Source: an uncultured Bdellovibrio sp.
GTDB taxonomy: Bacteria > Bdellovibrionota > Bdellovibrionia > Bdellovibrionales > Bdellovibrionaceae
DNA: 34,050 bases
Direction of reading: 5' to 3'
Assembly (NCBI RefSeq): GCF_946478835.1
Contig: NZ_CAMLDV010000020.1
Coordinates: 1 to 34,050 of the forward strand
Below the pieces are notes generated by a model, which worked only from the letters and a program-made list of their open reading frames with translations, made no database searches and was not told where the DNA came from. Shown here in pieces: positions 1 to 7,117 of this stretch. Position 1 is the first letter of the stretch; each line of letters starts with the position of its first letter. The translations under genes and the position numbers were made by a program.

Positions 1-101
1 TTGGCTCTTAAGTTGATCGGCTAAGGCGCTGACGCGCACAGTGTGTAGGGCGACGACGTCGCCCGAAACTGAAGTAGCTCAAGATATATAGATCCAAATA
101 T
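1..101. other. Unassigned left edge, possible 3' tail of an upstream gene
   Basis: No gene can be assigned. One forward frame is open from the window edge to a TAA at 22-24, so this may be the last seven codons of an upstream gene. The rest holds a perfect GC-rich inverted repeat at 48-64 (GGGCGAC / GTCGCCC with a 3-nt loop) and then AT-rich sequence leading to a terminator. A structured RNA 3' end is an alternative, but no known RNA family was recognised. Confidence 0.3.
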
Positions 102-132
102 AAAACCCGATGAGCAATCATCGGGTTTTTCT
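102..132 (+). terminator. Rho-independent terminator
   Basis: A perfect 12-bp stem (AAAACCCGATGA paired with TCATCGGGTTTT) closes a GCAA tetraloop at 114-117 and is followed by a T run. It ends whatever transcript enters from the left edge. Positions 133-298 hold no gene; they are AT-rich leader and promoter sequence for the next lipoprotein. Confidence 0.9.
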
Positions 133-259
133 TTTGCTCTGATTTTAAAAAAATTCGCTCACTCTTTTTACAGGACCCTGTTCGAATATTTCCATCATCA
201 AAAAAGTGTATAACTTTTTTACCAATAATTTCAAATATTTAGCTAAAGTCCAGGCGCAT

Positions 260-294
260 TTCCTCCGAAATATTATGTACGAAGCATGGAGGAA
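260..294 (+). promoter_or_regulatory. Inverted repeat covering the ribosome-binding site of the lipoprotein gene
   Basis: TTCCTCC at 260-266 is the exact reverse complement of GGAGGAA at 288-294, and the latter contains the GGAGG ribosome-binding site for the ATG at 299. The loop is 21 nt. The sequence AATATTATG occurs twice (269-277 and 293-301), giving a second in-frame ATG at 275 without a ribosome-binding site. If the hairpin forms in the mRNA it would mask initiation. Chance pairing to a GGAGG motif is possible. Confidence 0.4.
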
Positions 295-298
295 TATT

Positions 299-1063
299 AT
301 GAACATTTCTAAAACAACAAGCCTGATGGTTGCACTGATTGCTACCACCACCCTTCTTGCAGCTTGCAGTAAAGACGGTTTTCAAACTCTTCCAGCAGCA
401 GGCGGAAATACAAGCCAAGGTTCCAGTGATAATTCAGGACAAGGCACGACGCCGACTCCAAAACCTCCGAGTGCTTATGACAAATTGGAAATGTCTGGCA
501 TCGTTGGCGGGACTTCGTATGAAAATGAACAAGTCATCGCTCTAGACAAAAACAATAACGCGCTACTTCTTTACCTTCCCCTTCCTCCAGGACCTTTCAG
601 CAATATCTATATAGATGTCCCAAATGTTAAAGGGGTCAAAATTCAAACCGTTCTGGACTCTCAACAGAAAGCGCGCGTGGCGGTGAGCATTCCGCTGAAA
701 CTCATCGTCAAAGACAAGGTGACATTGCCTCCTGCGAACAGTCTTCCAGGCGGACGCGCTCTTCCAATGATGCCAAGCGGAGAGTTCCCATCACTAGCCC
801 TGGGGCTTAATCAGAACTCAGACAACAAGATCTACCTTTATTTCGGCGTGAATGCGGTCGGAATGTTCATGGAAAGCTCTTTCTTTCCAGAATATTTAGG
901 AATTACAGCGCCGATTAAAAACAAGGCTGGGACAAGAACTTTGGGTTATTTCACCATCGTTCCGAAGGCCGGGGTCAATAACGGAGGTCTCTTCCTTTCG
1001 TTTATCCTTCCCAATGACCTCGCGAAAATTATCGACGACCACTTGAGTGGAATTATCAACTAA
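299..1063 (+). CDS. Lipoprotein of unknown function
   Basis: This is a 254-residue protein with a lipoprotein signal peptide: a basic N-terminus, a hydrophobic stretch and a lipobox LLAAC, so the mature protein should start at a lipidated Cys near residue 23. A Ser/Gly/Thr/Pro-rich linker of about 35 residues follows, then a domain of roughly 190 residues with no recognised motif. The ATG at 299 was chosen over upstream in-frame starts (206 and 275) because only it has a well-spaced GGAGG at 288-292 and it gives a clean signal peptide. It appears monocistronic. The low-complexity linker suggests that a globular domain is held away from the membrane. Confidence 0.8.
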   Translation: MNISKTTSLMVALIATTTLLAACSKDGFQTLPAAGGNTSQGSSDNSGQGTTPTPKPPSAYDKLEMSGIVGGTSYENEQVIALDKNNNALLLYLPLPPGPFSNIYIDVPNVKGVKIQTVLDSQQKARVAVSIPLKLIVKDKVTLPPANSLPGGRALPMMPSGEFPSLALGLNQNSDNKIYLYFGVNAVGMFMESSFFPEYLGITAPIKNKAGTRTLGYFTIVPKAGVNNGGLFLSFILPNDLAKIIDDHLSGIIN

Positions 1064-1095
1064 ACAAGACCGATAAAAACTCGCTCTATTTTGAT

Positions 1096-1124
1096 TTGCC
1101 TGCCCCCTTAATTCTCGCTAGTCT
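1096..1124 (+). promoter_or_regulatory. Sigma-70-like promoter for the histone-like gene
   Basis: TTGCCT at 1096-1101 and TAGTCT at 1119-1124 are 17 bp apart, about 40 bp before the start codon at 1167. The -10 box resembles TAGACT and TAAACT boxes seen upstream of other genes here. The promoter is embedded in the inverted repeat annotated separately. Confidence 0.5.
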
Positions 1125-1133
1125 AAGGGGGCA
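1101..1133. repeat. Perfect 10-bp inverted repeat overlapping the histone-like gene promoter
   Basis: TGCCCCCTTA at 1101-1110 is exactly repeated in inverse as TAAGGGGGCA at 1124-1133, with a 13-nt loop. The left arm begins in the last base of the putative -35 box and the right arm begins in the last base of the putative -10 box. It could terminate transcription from the lipoprotein gene (stop at 1063), although the T run after it is weak, or act as an operator for the histone-like gene. Confidence 0.6.
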
Positions 1134-1166
1134 ATCATTTTGAACCAGCATTTTAGGAGCGAATCA

Positions 1167-1748
1167 ATGGCAAAGAAAAAAGCAAAACCAGCGAAGAAAA
1201 AAGTAGCTAAAAAAGCAGCGAAACCTGCTAAAAAAGCTGCTGCAAAGAAAGCAACTAAGAAAACAGCTAAGCCTGCAAAAAAAGCGGCTACAAAAAAAGC
1301 TGCCAAACCAGCGAAAAAAGCTGCAACAAAAAAGGCCGCTAAGCCCGCTAAAAAAGCAGCCACTAAAAAAGCTGCTAAACCTGCGATAAAGCCTGCTGCT
1401 AAAAAAGCGGCTCCTAAAAAAGAAAAAGCAGCTAAAGCCGCTGTTGTTGGCGCAGCCGCAGTTGAGGTTTTGAAACCCACTACTCCAGCTATCGACGAAA
1501 TGTCTTCTGAATTCGAAGACGAAGCAGACATGGACCACATGATCGATATCGAAGACGAAACTTCAGCTTCTGAAGACGACGAATGGGAAGATGAAGGCGA
1601 AGACGAAGAGTCTGACGAAGTCGGTTCATTCGAAGAAGAAGATGAAGAAGAAGGTGACGATGACCTTCTTAAGAAAAAAGAAACTAGTGATGACGACGAC
1701 GAAGACGATGAAGATGACGACTTCGGCGATGACGAAGGCTACTTCTAA
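1167..1748 (+). CDS. Histone-H1-like protein with acidic C-terminal tail
   Basis: The protein has 193 residues and two opposite charge halves. Residues 1-95 consist almost entirely of Lys, Ala and Pro in repeats such as AKPAKKAATKKA, like the C-terminal domain of histone H1 and bacterial H1-like proteins (AlgP/Hc1 type), which bind DNA without base specificity. After a short neutral hinge (about 96-110), residues 111-193 are dominated by Asp and Glu. The start at 1167 has an AGGAG at 1155-1159 and gives the typical MAKKK beginning; the upstream in-frame codon at 1140 has no ribosome-binding site. A chromatin-compacting or DNA-mimic role is inferred only. A strong terminator follows directly. 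Confidence 0.8.
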   Translation: MAKKKAKPAKKKVAKKAAKPAKKAAAKKATKKTAKPAKKAATKKAAKPAKKAATKKAAKPAKKAATKKAAKPAIKPAAKKAAPKKEKAAKAAVVGAAAVEVLKPTTPAIDEMSSEFEDEADMDHMIDIEDETSASEDDEWEDEGEDEESDEVGSFEEEDEEEGDDDLLKKKETSDDDDEDDEDDDFGDDEGYF

Positions 1749-1769
1749 TCTAAAGAAAATTTAGATCTT

Positions 1770-1805
1770 AAAAAAGCGCTCCGTAGAAAGAGCGCTTTTT
1801 TTATT
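1770..1805 (+). terminator. Rho-independent terminator after the histone-like gene
   Basis: AAAAAAGCGCTC pairs with GAGCGCTTTTTT around an 8-nt loop (CGTAGAAA), followed by more T. It ends only about 14 bp before the start codon of the next gene. Confidence 0.9.
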
Positions 1806-1818
1806 TCTGCGAGGACTT

Positions 1819-2976
1819 ATGTATAAACACCTTTATCGCCGTTTCTTAGACGCTCATCCGCAAGAACTTCATTTTGCCTGCCACAGCCATCACTACTGGC
1901 CGGATGTTTCCAGAGACGCTCACCTGCAATACTGGGATGATTCTTGCCAGTTTGTCGACGATAAATGGAGTTATATCTTTTCTAAAAAAATTCCTCAGGC
2001 GCAGAAATTAATTTCCGAAGTTTTACGCCTTTCAAAACCGGAACAGATTGTCTTTGCTCCGAATACACATGAATTTGTCTTTCGCCTTTTGAGCTCTTTA
2101 GACTGGAGCAAAAAAGTGCGCGTGCTTACGACGGATTCCGAATTTTACAGCTTCGATCGCCAGATCAATCGTTTGGCGGAGTTCCCTAATTTTGAAGTCG
2201 TGAAAGTACCGAGTCTTCCCATTGAAAATTTCAATGAGCGCTTTGAAAAGGAAATGGCTTCAGGGTCTTGGGATCTTATTTTTGTAAGCCATGTTTTTTT
2301 TAATTCCGGTCTTTCTTGTGATGTCGAAAGATTTGCAAAGAAAGCTCCCACGAATGCCATCTTTGCGATTGATGGTTATCACAGCTTCATGGCGGTGCCT
2401 TTAAATCTTTCGACTATAGAAAATCGTGCGTTTTATATTGCTGGCTCTTACAAGTATGCTCAAGGAGGAGAAGGCGCTTGCTTTATGTATGTGCCTCCTG
2501 AAACTCACCACCGCCCTTTCCATACGGGTTGGTTTGCGGAGCTTTCGCACTTATCTGCTGTTGGCAATCAGGTGGGTTACCCTACTGATGCTCTTCAATA
2601 CGCAGGAAGTACGATGGACTTTTCGGCTCTTTACCGTTTGATCGCAGTTCTTGAAAAGTTTAAATCGGAGGGACTGACTGTTGAAAAAATTCACGGCTTT
2701 GTTCAAAAGAATCAGGAATTGTTTTTAGCAGAGCTTCAGAAAAAGCAACATCCTTTGGTGAATGCGCAAAGCCTGCTTCGCGGACCTGCTTTGAGTTCTC
2801 ATGGGCACTTCCTCACCTTTGAACTACCCTCGACGGAAAAGACTCAGGAAATGGTCAAATCTCTGGCGAAAAATCATTTAAAGACGGATTCTCGCGGTAC
2901 ACGCCTGCGCTTTGGCTTTGGGCTTTACCACGATGAAAACGATATTCGTAAGGCCGTTCAAACGTTATTCATATAA
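1819..2976 (+). CDS. Kynureninase-like PLP-dependent enzyme (aminotransferase class V fold)
   Basis: This 385-residue soluble protein has fold-type-I PLP-enzyme features of the class V group (cysteine desulfurase, kynureninase). Asp185 and His188 in AIDGYHSF fit the residues that contact the pyridine nitrogen and ring, and Lys212 in AGSYKYAQGGEG fits the lysine forming the internal aldimine. The N-terminal region with HSHHYWPD and the overall length are closest to kynureninase-like proteins, but the substrate cannot be read from the sequence. The start has a GAGGAC ribosome-binding site. A terminator lies just upstream, so either readthrough or a promoter inside the histone-like gene must supply transcription. 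Confidence 0.75.
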   Translation: MYKHLYRRFLDAHPQELHFACHSHHYWPDVSRDAHLQYWDDSCQFVDDKWSYIFSKKIPQAQKLISEVLRLSKPEQIVFAPNTHEFVFRLLSSLDWSKKVRVLTTDSEFYSFDRQINRLAEFPNFEVVKVPSLPIENFNERFEKEMASGSWDLIFVSHVFFNSGLSCDVERFAKKAPTNAIFAIDGYHSFMAVPLNLSTIENRAFYIAGSYKYAQGGEGACFMYVPPETHHRPFHTGWFAELSHLSAVGNQVGYPTDALQYAGSTMDFSALYRLIAVLEKFKSEGLTVEKIHGFVQKNQELFLAELQKKQHPLVNAQSLLRGPALSSHGHFLTFELPSTEKTQEMVKSLAKNHLKTDSRGTRLRFGFGLYHDENDIRKAVQTLFI

Positions 2977-2982
2977 CGAATA

Positions 2983-3010
2983 TTTACTTTATAACGATTT
3001 ATTGGATAAA
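2983..3010 (+). promoter_or_regulatory. Possible sigma-70 promoter for the small exported protein
   Basis: TTTACT at 2983-2988 and GATAAA at 3005-3010 are separated by 16 bp, about 50 bp before the start at 3062. An inverted repeat CGTTAT/ATAACG (2963-2978) overlaps the stop codon of the preceding gene. The match is modest. Confidence 0.35.
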
Positions 3011-3061
3011 TGATGAGGAGAACGGTACTTCTACGTGCGAAACAAACCACGGAGACCTACC

Positions 3062-3556
3062 ATGAACAAAATCATTCTTTTTCTTTCTGTCTTAATGCTA
3101 TCTAAATTTGCTTTGGCGACAACAACACCGGCTCACGTAGAGTTGTGTGCTCTTGAAATCGCAGAAGAAGCAGAAGCACAGTTCACGGAAGAAACTATTT
3201 TCGACGTTAGAAAAACTAAAACGATTTCAGCGTTCCACCTTTCTTTGATCAATAACTACATCGCTGGTTACAATCAGGAACCTAACAAACATCTTACTCT
3301 TGCTGATCTTCAAAAAATGTTCAGCAAAGATGGCGAAGAAAGCTTCAACGATCTTTACATCGTAAAATACACTTCTAAAACAACAGGCCAAGTTTATCTT
3401 GAAGTGCGCACTTACCCAGGCGACAACCCTGTCGGCACTGTTTACAATTCTAAAACCGGCGAGATCCTTGCGCAAAATAGCGACGACAGCTATGAACTTA
3501 CATTGCCTAACGGCGGAACGTTCTCTTGCTACGATCTTAATAAAGATAAGTACTAA
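3062..3556 (+). CDS. Small exported protein of unknown function
   Basis: A 164-residue protein with a clear Sec signal peptide (about residues 1-19, ending FALA). The mature part has two cysteines, one near the start (ELCALEIA) and one near the end (FSCYDLNK), which could form a disulfide in the periplasm. It contains no recognised domain. The ATG at 3062 was preferred over an in-frame upstream start at 3035 because it has a GGAG ribosome-binding site at 3051-3054 and starts the signal peptide. It is followed by its own terminator, so it is probably monocistronic. Confidence 0.7.
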   Translation: MNKIILFLSVLMLSKFALATTTPAHVELCALEIAEEAEAQFTEETIFDVRKTKTISAFHLSLINNYIAGYNQEPNKHLTLADLQKMFSKDGEESFNDLYIVKYTSKTTGQVYLEVRTYPGDNPVGTVYNSKTGEILAQNSDDSYELTLPNGGTFSCYDLNKDKY

Positions 3557-3577
3557 TTTTTTTAACAAGTCTTTGAT

Positions 3578-3612
3578 AAAAAGTCCGAATGAAAATTCGG
3601 ACTTTTTATTTT
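3578..3612 (+). terminator. Rho-independent terminator
   Basis: AAAAAGTCCGAAT pairs with ATTCGGACTTTTT around a short GAAA loop and is followed by ATTTT. It ends the small exported protein gene. Confidence 0.9.
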
Positions 3613-3694
3613 GTCTCACCTAAGTCCAAATAAAACACACAAGAGTTTACTTATCTGAACGAATAATGCTTTCATAGAAAACTATGGAGGAGTC

Positions 3695-4312
3695 GTGAAA
3701 GGTATTATTTCGTTCTTGTTTTTGTTTGTCGGAACTTCCAGTTCCGCTTTCGCTGATTGGCAATTCGGTCTTAGTGTCGGCTACAGTCCCAACTATCAAG
3801 TTAAGATGACGGGAACCGGAATCAACTCTGGAACACCCTATTCAACAGATTATAAACTTGAGTATGATAGTTCCACGGAATTTGGCGTCGACGCGTGGAA
3901 TACACCGAAAAGTTCATGGGGTTTCATTAGTGGAATTCAGATCGGCCAAGAGCGCAAATTAAAATCGGGAACTATCAACGGCTTTCCGATTTCGACATCT
4001 TCAGGGGTTTCAAAGTATCAAACCAATTTTCTTTATGCGGGAACGGCCTATCGTTGGGAATCTTTTTACATCCCGTTGGCTCTCGTCTATGGAATGACAA
4101 AATTCACATCTGCGACCCCCATGGACTCAATCGAACTCAAAAATGGCTTCGGAGCGCACCTCGGCGTGGGTTGGATTATTAACGATCACTTTGTTATTGA
4201 ATACATCGGGCGCGCAGTAACGACAGAACTTAACGTAACGTCTGGAAGCAGTTCTGAAAAAAACACCGGCACCATCGGTTCCGCCGTTCTAAATTTCAAA
4301 TACTTATTTTAG
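3695..4312 (+). CDS. Small outer-membrane beta-barrel-like protein
   Basis: The protein has 205 residues with a Sec signal peptide ending around AFA at residues 18-20. The mature part alternates polar and hydrophobic residues with many Gly, Tyr and Ser, and ends in an aromatic C-terminal strand (NFKYLF), the signature recognised by the BAM outer-membrane assembly machinery. The size fits an eight-stranded OmpA/OmpW-like barrel. The start is GTG, with GGAGG at 3686-3690 at good spacing. A small palindrome CATAG/CTATG (3673-3686) abuts the ribosome-binding site. Function unknown. Confidence 0.7.
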   Translation: MKGIISFLFLFVGTSSSAFADWQFGLSVGYSPNYQVKMTGTGINSGTPYSTDYKLEYDSSTEFGVDAWNTPKSSWGFISGIQIGQERKLKSGTINGFPISTSSGVSKYQTNFLYAGTAYRWESFYIPLALVYGMTKFTSATPMDSIELKNGFGAHLGVGWIINDHFVIEYIGRAVTTELNVTSGSSSEKNTGTIGSAVLNFKYLF

Positions 4313-4321
4313 TACTGTTCC

Positions 4322-4350
4322 ATCACAGGGAATTTAACATTCCCTGTGAT
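4322..4350. terminator. Stem-loop after the barrel-like gene, probable terminator
   Basis: ATCACAGGGAAT and ATTCCCTGTGAT form a perfect 12-bp stem with a 5-nt loop, 9 bp after the stop codon at 4310-4312. There is no long T run on either strand, so it may terminate weakly or stabilise the mRNA 3' end. Confidence 0.6.
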
Positions 4351-4356
4351 TAAACA

Positions 4357-4386
4357 TTGTTCGTCTTTGAGAAGCTCAGCTAAACT
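4357..4386 (+). promoter_or_regulatory. Promoter for the PPK2 gene, placed for a leaderless mRNA
   Basis: TTGTTC at 4357-4362 and TAAACT at 4381-4386 are separated by 18 bp. The -10 box ends 5 bp before the ATG at 4392, so transcription should begin at or next to the start codon. No ribosome-binding site is visible before that ATG, which agrees with a leaderless transcript. Confidence 0.5.
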
Positions 4387-4391
4387 ATGTC

Positions 4392-5237
4392 ATGAGCAAA
4401 AATTCCAAGAAAATTAAAGAAGAGCTTTTTTTCCCCAAGAATAAAGATCTTAAAGATTGTTCAACGAATGCTTCAAAATATTTTTCCGGCAACAGAGACG
4501 ACCTGGAAAAAGAAATCGATAAGCTCACAGATAAACTCTCGGATCTGCAAGAACTGATTTTTGCAGAATCCAATCACAAAATTCTTATTATTCTACAAGG
4601 TCTTGATACTTCTGGAAAAGACGGAACAGTAAAACATGTTTTCAGCAGTACGAATCCTCAAGGGGTCAGAGTCGTCTCATTTAAGCCACCCACTGAAATT
4701 GAAAAAGCCCACGACTATCTTTGGCGCATTCACAAAGAGTCTCCTAAAAGAGGCGAAATTGTGATCTTCAACCGCAGTCACTATGAAGATTTCATCGTTC
4801 CTTACGTACATCACTTCCTGCCCCCTCATAAGCTCAAACAACGTCTTAAAGATATTGTGAACTTTGAAAAAATGCTCAGCACAGAGGGTGTTATCATTTT
4901 CAAATTCTTTCTGCACATCAGTCCCACCGAGCAGGCCAAAAGGATTTTGGAAAGAATCGATAACCCTGCCAAGCATTGGAAGTTTTCAATGAGCGATCTG
5001 CGTGAAAGAGAACATTGGAAACGATATATTAAGGCCTACAATATCGCTCTAAAGAAAAGTCATCATCCGGATGCGCCTTGGAATATTATACCTGCTGATG
5101 ACAAACGCCTTCGTGATTTTTTAATTTCGTCCATTTTGGTTGAAAGACTGTCGAATCTAAACCCACGTCCCGCAAGAATGGATCCTGCCGTCATTCGCAA
5201 GGTTCAACGCGAGGCAAAGCTTCTTCTTAAGAAATAA
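4392..5237 (+). CDS. ppk2: Polyphosphate kinase 2 family protein
   Basis: This cytoplasmic enzyme moves phosphate between polyphosphate and nucleotides (typically making GTP/ATP, or acting on NMPs, from polyP). It is a single-domain PPK2 of 281 residues. The Walker A motif GLDTSGKDGT is at 70-79, the Walker B region FNRSHYEDF at 126-134, and the lid segment KHWKFSMSDLRERE at 194-207, all diagnostic of PPK2. The nucleotide subclass cannot be decided by eye. No ribosome-binding site precedes the ATG and the promoter sits unusually close. It stands alone between a stem-loop and a pilin-like gene. Polyphosphate turnover would fit energy storage or nucleotide salvage. Confidence 0.92.
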   Translation: MSKNSKKIKEELFFPKNKDLKDCSTNASKYFSGNRDDLEKEIDKLTDKLSDLQELIFAESNHKILIILQGLDTSGKDGTVKHVFSSTNPQGVRVVSFKPPTEIEKAHDYLWRIHKESPKRGEIVIFNRSHYEDFIVPYVHHFLPPHKLKQRLKDIVNFEKMLSTEGVIIFKFFLHISPTEQAKRILERIDNPAKHWKFSMSDLREREHWKRYIKAYNIALKKSHHPDAPWNIIPADDKRLRDFLISSILVERLSNLNPRPARMDPAVIRKVQREAKLLLKK

Positions 5238-5324
5238 ATCGCTCTTTCACAGAGATCAAAAACTAAACCCGTAACTGGAGTGTTTTTCATCTTGAACCGA
5301 TGAACTTGTGAGGGGGCGCCGCTC

Positions 5325-6266
5325 ATGAGACCACTTGGAAATAAGGGATTTATGATTGTTCAAGCCTTAATGGGAGCCATGCTCTTAGGCATCCTGGGGC
5401 TTGCTTTTGCCGGTTTAGTCAAAGACATGTGGATGGAGAACCAGACATTGCAAAGCAAAAATGATGAGCTGACACTGGCACAAGTGATCCGCCAACAAAT
5501 CTCTACTCCCAGTCTTTGCAATGCTTCATTTGAAGTGGGTCGTAGAAGCTTTAATCCTACGGCAACTTCTCGCAATATCAGCGTAAGACTGAATCCTACA
5601 AATCCTGCCAGCGTTGTCGCTCAAGGGGTCACCTTGCAAAATTGGAATCTCACGGTTCAGTCTTTTAGTTTAAACAATATCACCAAGGCTGTGGCTTCCT
5701 TTGCGGGAGAAACTCTTTATGCTGGAGATTTATCTCTTCAGGCGCAAGCAACCAACGGACGCAAAAACATTTACAAATCAAAAACGCTGGGCAAAATATT
5801 CTTGCGTGTTGATGATGCTACACAAACGATCACGAGTTGCTTTATCAGCGAAGATGGAACCGGTATTGCCAGCTCGGCATGCGCAAGCCTTGGGGGAACT
5901 TTCAATGAAACAACCTCGGTCTGTGATATTTCAAATCTAAAACAACGCCTGCTTGCTTCCGTCGGTCAGTGTCCGAATGGAGAAACCATGACGGGATTTG
6001 ATGCTCAAGGAAAAATGCTGTGTGCAGTGCCGGCTGCCCCGGCAGTGGCCTCAAACTATCAGTGTCGAGGTAGTGTCACGGTTGGTTGCTCAGACTCTGG
6101 CGGAGGAGGCAACGTTGCTTCAATAAGAGGAGCTAACTGTTGCCCCGCTCAAACAGTAAGTTGTGAGCCCGTTGGAAAAACTCATACAGGAGGAAGCTGC
6201 GGACCTCACGGTGACAGAATGAATGTTTATCAAGATTATATATGCACCTGCAAAGGTGTTCTTTAA
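5325..6266 (+). CDS. Type IV pilin-like (pseudopilin-like) protein with Cys-rich C-terminus
   Basis: The 313-residue protein starts with a short basic leader (MRPLGNKG) followed by a 20-residue hydrophobic helix beginning FMIVQALMGAM, the layout of a prepilin cut by PilD after Gly8. The usual Glu at mature position +5 is Gln here, as seen in some minor pilins and GspK-like tip subunits. The C-terminal ~70 residues contain about eleven cysteines, suggesting a disulfide-stabilised exposed domain. The large size for a pilin also points to a minor or tip subunit. GAGGGGG at 5309-5315 serves the ATG. No other pilus genes lie nearby. Confidence 0.65.
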   Translation: MRPLGNKGFMIVQALMGAMLLGILGLAFAGLVKDMWMENQTLQSKNDELTLAQVIRQQISTPSLCNASFEVGRRSFNPTATSRNISVRLNPTNPASVVAQGVTLQNWNLTVQSFSLNNITKAVASFAGETLYAGDLSLQAQATNGRKNIYKSKTLGKIFLRVDDATQTITSCFISEDGTGIASSACASLGGTFNETTSVCDISNLKQRLLASVGQCPNGETMTGFDAQGKMLCAVPAAPAVASNYQCRGSVTVGCSDSGGGGNVASIRGANCCPAQTVSCEPVGKTHTGGSCGPHGDRMNVYQDYICTCKGVL

Positions 6267-6346
6267 AGCTCATCTCATCGCTGAGCGACCGTATTGTTCT
6301 GCCGTACTCTTGACCGTCGAAAATCGCCGATAGAGCATAACCACTT

Positions 6347-7117
6347 ATGGCACATTGGCAGGACGAATTTTTAAATCTATTGCGAGAGCATTACCAAAAA
6401 CAGAAAAGAAAAAATCCCCGGTACTCAATGAGGGCCCTTGCTAGAAATCTTAATATTGCGCCCGGCCCTGCTTCCGCGCTTATCAAAGGTTCTAAGGTTT
6501 GGAATATATCCGAGGACTGGGCTCTTCGCGTTCTGGCAAAAATGAATCTTAAACCGACAGAGCGTAAAAGAATTCTGGCTTTGATGAAATTTCATTCAAG
6601 CACCACACAAACCAAACCTATTGAAGACCTTTCAGGATTGGCTGTTGAACATTGGGGCTACTGGCCTATCCTTTGCTGCTTTGATGTTCCAGACCTCGCT
6701 GACTCCCCTCAGAAGATCTCTAAAAAACTGGGAATAAAAAAAGCTGACGTGGACACCATTGTTCAAGATCTGCTTCGCCGACGTTTCCTTATTAAGTCTA
6801 CTGACGGATCCATTAAGCGTCCCTCGGAATACCTTGCAACCACGGATGATATTTCAAGTGAAACCATTCGTCTGCTTCATAAGTCGAATTTAGATTTAGC
6901 TAAAAAAGCTTTAGAGAAATTTCCAGTCCTACAACGCGAGTTTCAAACAATTACGGTCGCAGGAAGCTCTGAAGCCGTGCAAGAGATTAAAAAAGAAATT
7001 CGCGACTTCACGGACCGCTTGGCTCATATCCTCAATCGCGATCAAGGCAATGATCAAGTTTTTCGCCTGTCAGTGCAGTTATTCCCCATGGAGTTAGGAG
7101 ATTTCGATGTTCGTTAA
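6347..7117 (+). CDS. TIGR02147/DUF4423 family protein, probable regulator
   Basis: The 256-residue protein begins with a helix-turn-helix-like region (about residues 20-60: YSMRALARNLNIAPGPASAL) that resembles a Cro/C1-type DNA-binding fold, followed by a DUF4423-type region containing EHWGYWPILCCFD and a second winged-helix-like stretch (about 120-160). This architecture matches the TIGR02147 family, which is expanded in Bdellovibrio and Fibrobacter and has no proven function. Its last 11 bp overlap the next gene, so the two are translationally coupled and the protein probably controls, or works with, the exported product. Confidence 0.7.
   Translation: MAHWQDEFLNLLREHYQKQKRKNPRYSMRALARNLNIAPGPASALIKGSKVWNISEDWALRVLAKMNLKPTERKRILALMKFHSSTTQTKPIEDLSGLAVEHWGYWPILCCFDVPDLADSPQKISKKLGIKKADVDTIVQDLLRRRFLIKSTDGSIKRPSEYLATTDDISSETIRLLHKSNLDLAKKALEKFPVLQREFQTITVAGSSEAVQEIKKEIRDFTDRLAHILNRDQGNDQVFRLSVQLFPMELGDFDVR

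Noticed and set aside
1118..1540. Reverse open frames opposite the histone-like gene
   Set aside because: They arise from the low-complexity Lys/Ala repeats and have no ribosome-binding site.
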